39,095 bases of DNA from Actinomycetota bacterium (GTDB taxonomy: Bacteria; Actinomycetota; UBA4738; HRBIN12), in contig JAJPHY010000048.1 of assembly GCA_021325015.1 (NCBI GenBank), forward strand, positions 1 to 39,095, read 5' to 3'. The position numbers were made by a program, and so were the translations under genes. The first letter of the stretch is position 1; every line of letters begins with the position of its first letter. Below the pieces are notes generated by a model. That model was not told the origin of the DNA and searched no databases. It saw only the letters and a program-made list of their open reading frames with translations. Below are positions 38,956 through 39,095 of the stretch, piece by piece.

Positions 38956-39095
38956 ATGTCTTCGCACCGTGAAGCGCCGGGGATCTCAAAGGACCCGGTC
39001 GCCGACAACACCGACCTGTACGCGTTCGTCAGCCCGGACCGACCGGACACCGTCACGCTGATCGCCAACTACATCCCGCTCGAGGACCCTCCGGG
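38956..39095 (+). CDS. DUF4331 family protein (N-terminal part, runs off the window)
   Basis: The 46 visible residues begin MSSHREAPGISKDPVADNTD and continue LYAFVSPDRPDTVTLIANYI, the classic opening of DUF4331 proteins, whose function is not known. AGAGGTGA lies about four to eight bases before the ATG. The gene is cut by the window end. A signal peptide is not seen in the visible part. Confidence 0.9.
   Translation, partial: MSSHREAPGISKDPVADNTDLYAFVSPDRPDTVTLIANYIPLEDPP

Noticed and set aside
1-39095. tRNA, rRNA, CRISPR array, insertion sequence or prophage
   Set aside because: No cloverleaf-like sequence, spaced repeats, transposase, integrase or phage structural genes were recognised. 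The gaps are mostly shorter than 220 bases.

Overview
The window is GC-rich (about 70% by eye), densely coded DNA with almost no spacer. It most likely comes from an actinobacterium (Actinomycetota), probably an uncultured, environmental one. Reasons: a clpS-DUF2017 pair, a DinB of the mycobacterial DinB2-like type, many GTG starts, GTGA/ATGA stop-start overlaps, and several genes whose start codon sits 6-7 nt after a TANNNT -10 box (leaderless transcription). No tRNA, rRNA, CRISPR array, insertion sequence or phage gene was seen. A high-GC Chloroflexota origin cannot be excluded from sequence alone.

Layout. 1-790: the end of an unknown gene and a SatP-type acetate transporter (minus). 951-7948: an FAD amine/amino-acid oxidase-like protein, a PilT-like ATPase, a very large zinc-ribbon/pseudo-cyclase/AAA/TPR protein and a secreted coiled-coil lysozyme-like protein (plus). 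7924-11818: a GT-C mannosyltransferase, a small membrane protein, DUF2017, ClpS and two YbaK-type deacylase paralogues. 11950-18795 (plus): a DinB-type polymerase overlapping carbamate kinase, a small protein plus patatin phospholipase, a secreted endonuclease/phosphatase, and a Tat redoxin lipoprotein translationally coupled to a His-rich membrane protein.

18805-29465 is a peptide/nitrogen region. The oppA-B-C-D-F ABC importer and a TetR repressor form one minus-strand operon with stop-start overlaps. Next come a DUF1232 protein, a PLP aminotransferase, an amidase and an agmatinase-family hydrolase. A near-perfect palindrome (CTATCrAGCGATAG) sits on the oppA promoter and recurs on the agmatinase promoter, so the operon's own TetR protein may control both.

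29495-36331 is the most striking part: an apparent nine-gene minus-strand operon dsrE - tusA - mvhD-like - hdrA/qmoA - hdrA/qmoB - winged-helix - qmoC-like - padR - hemerythrin. It has the parts of a Qmo-type, quinone-linked heterodisulfide-reductase-like complex, with the QmoB MvhD part encoded separately. It is joined to sulfur-carrier proteins and to a regulator/hemerythrin pair. No aprAB, sat, dsrAB or hdrB is present in the window, so the electron donor is open. Downstream on the plus strand are pirin, an unknown Cys-containing protein, a small Tat-signal protein and the start of a DUF4331 gene.
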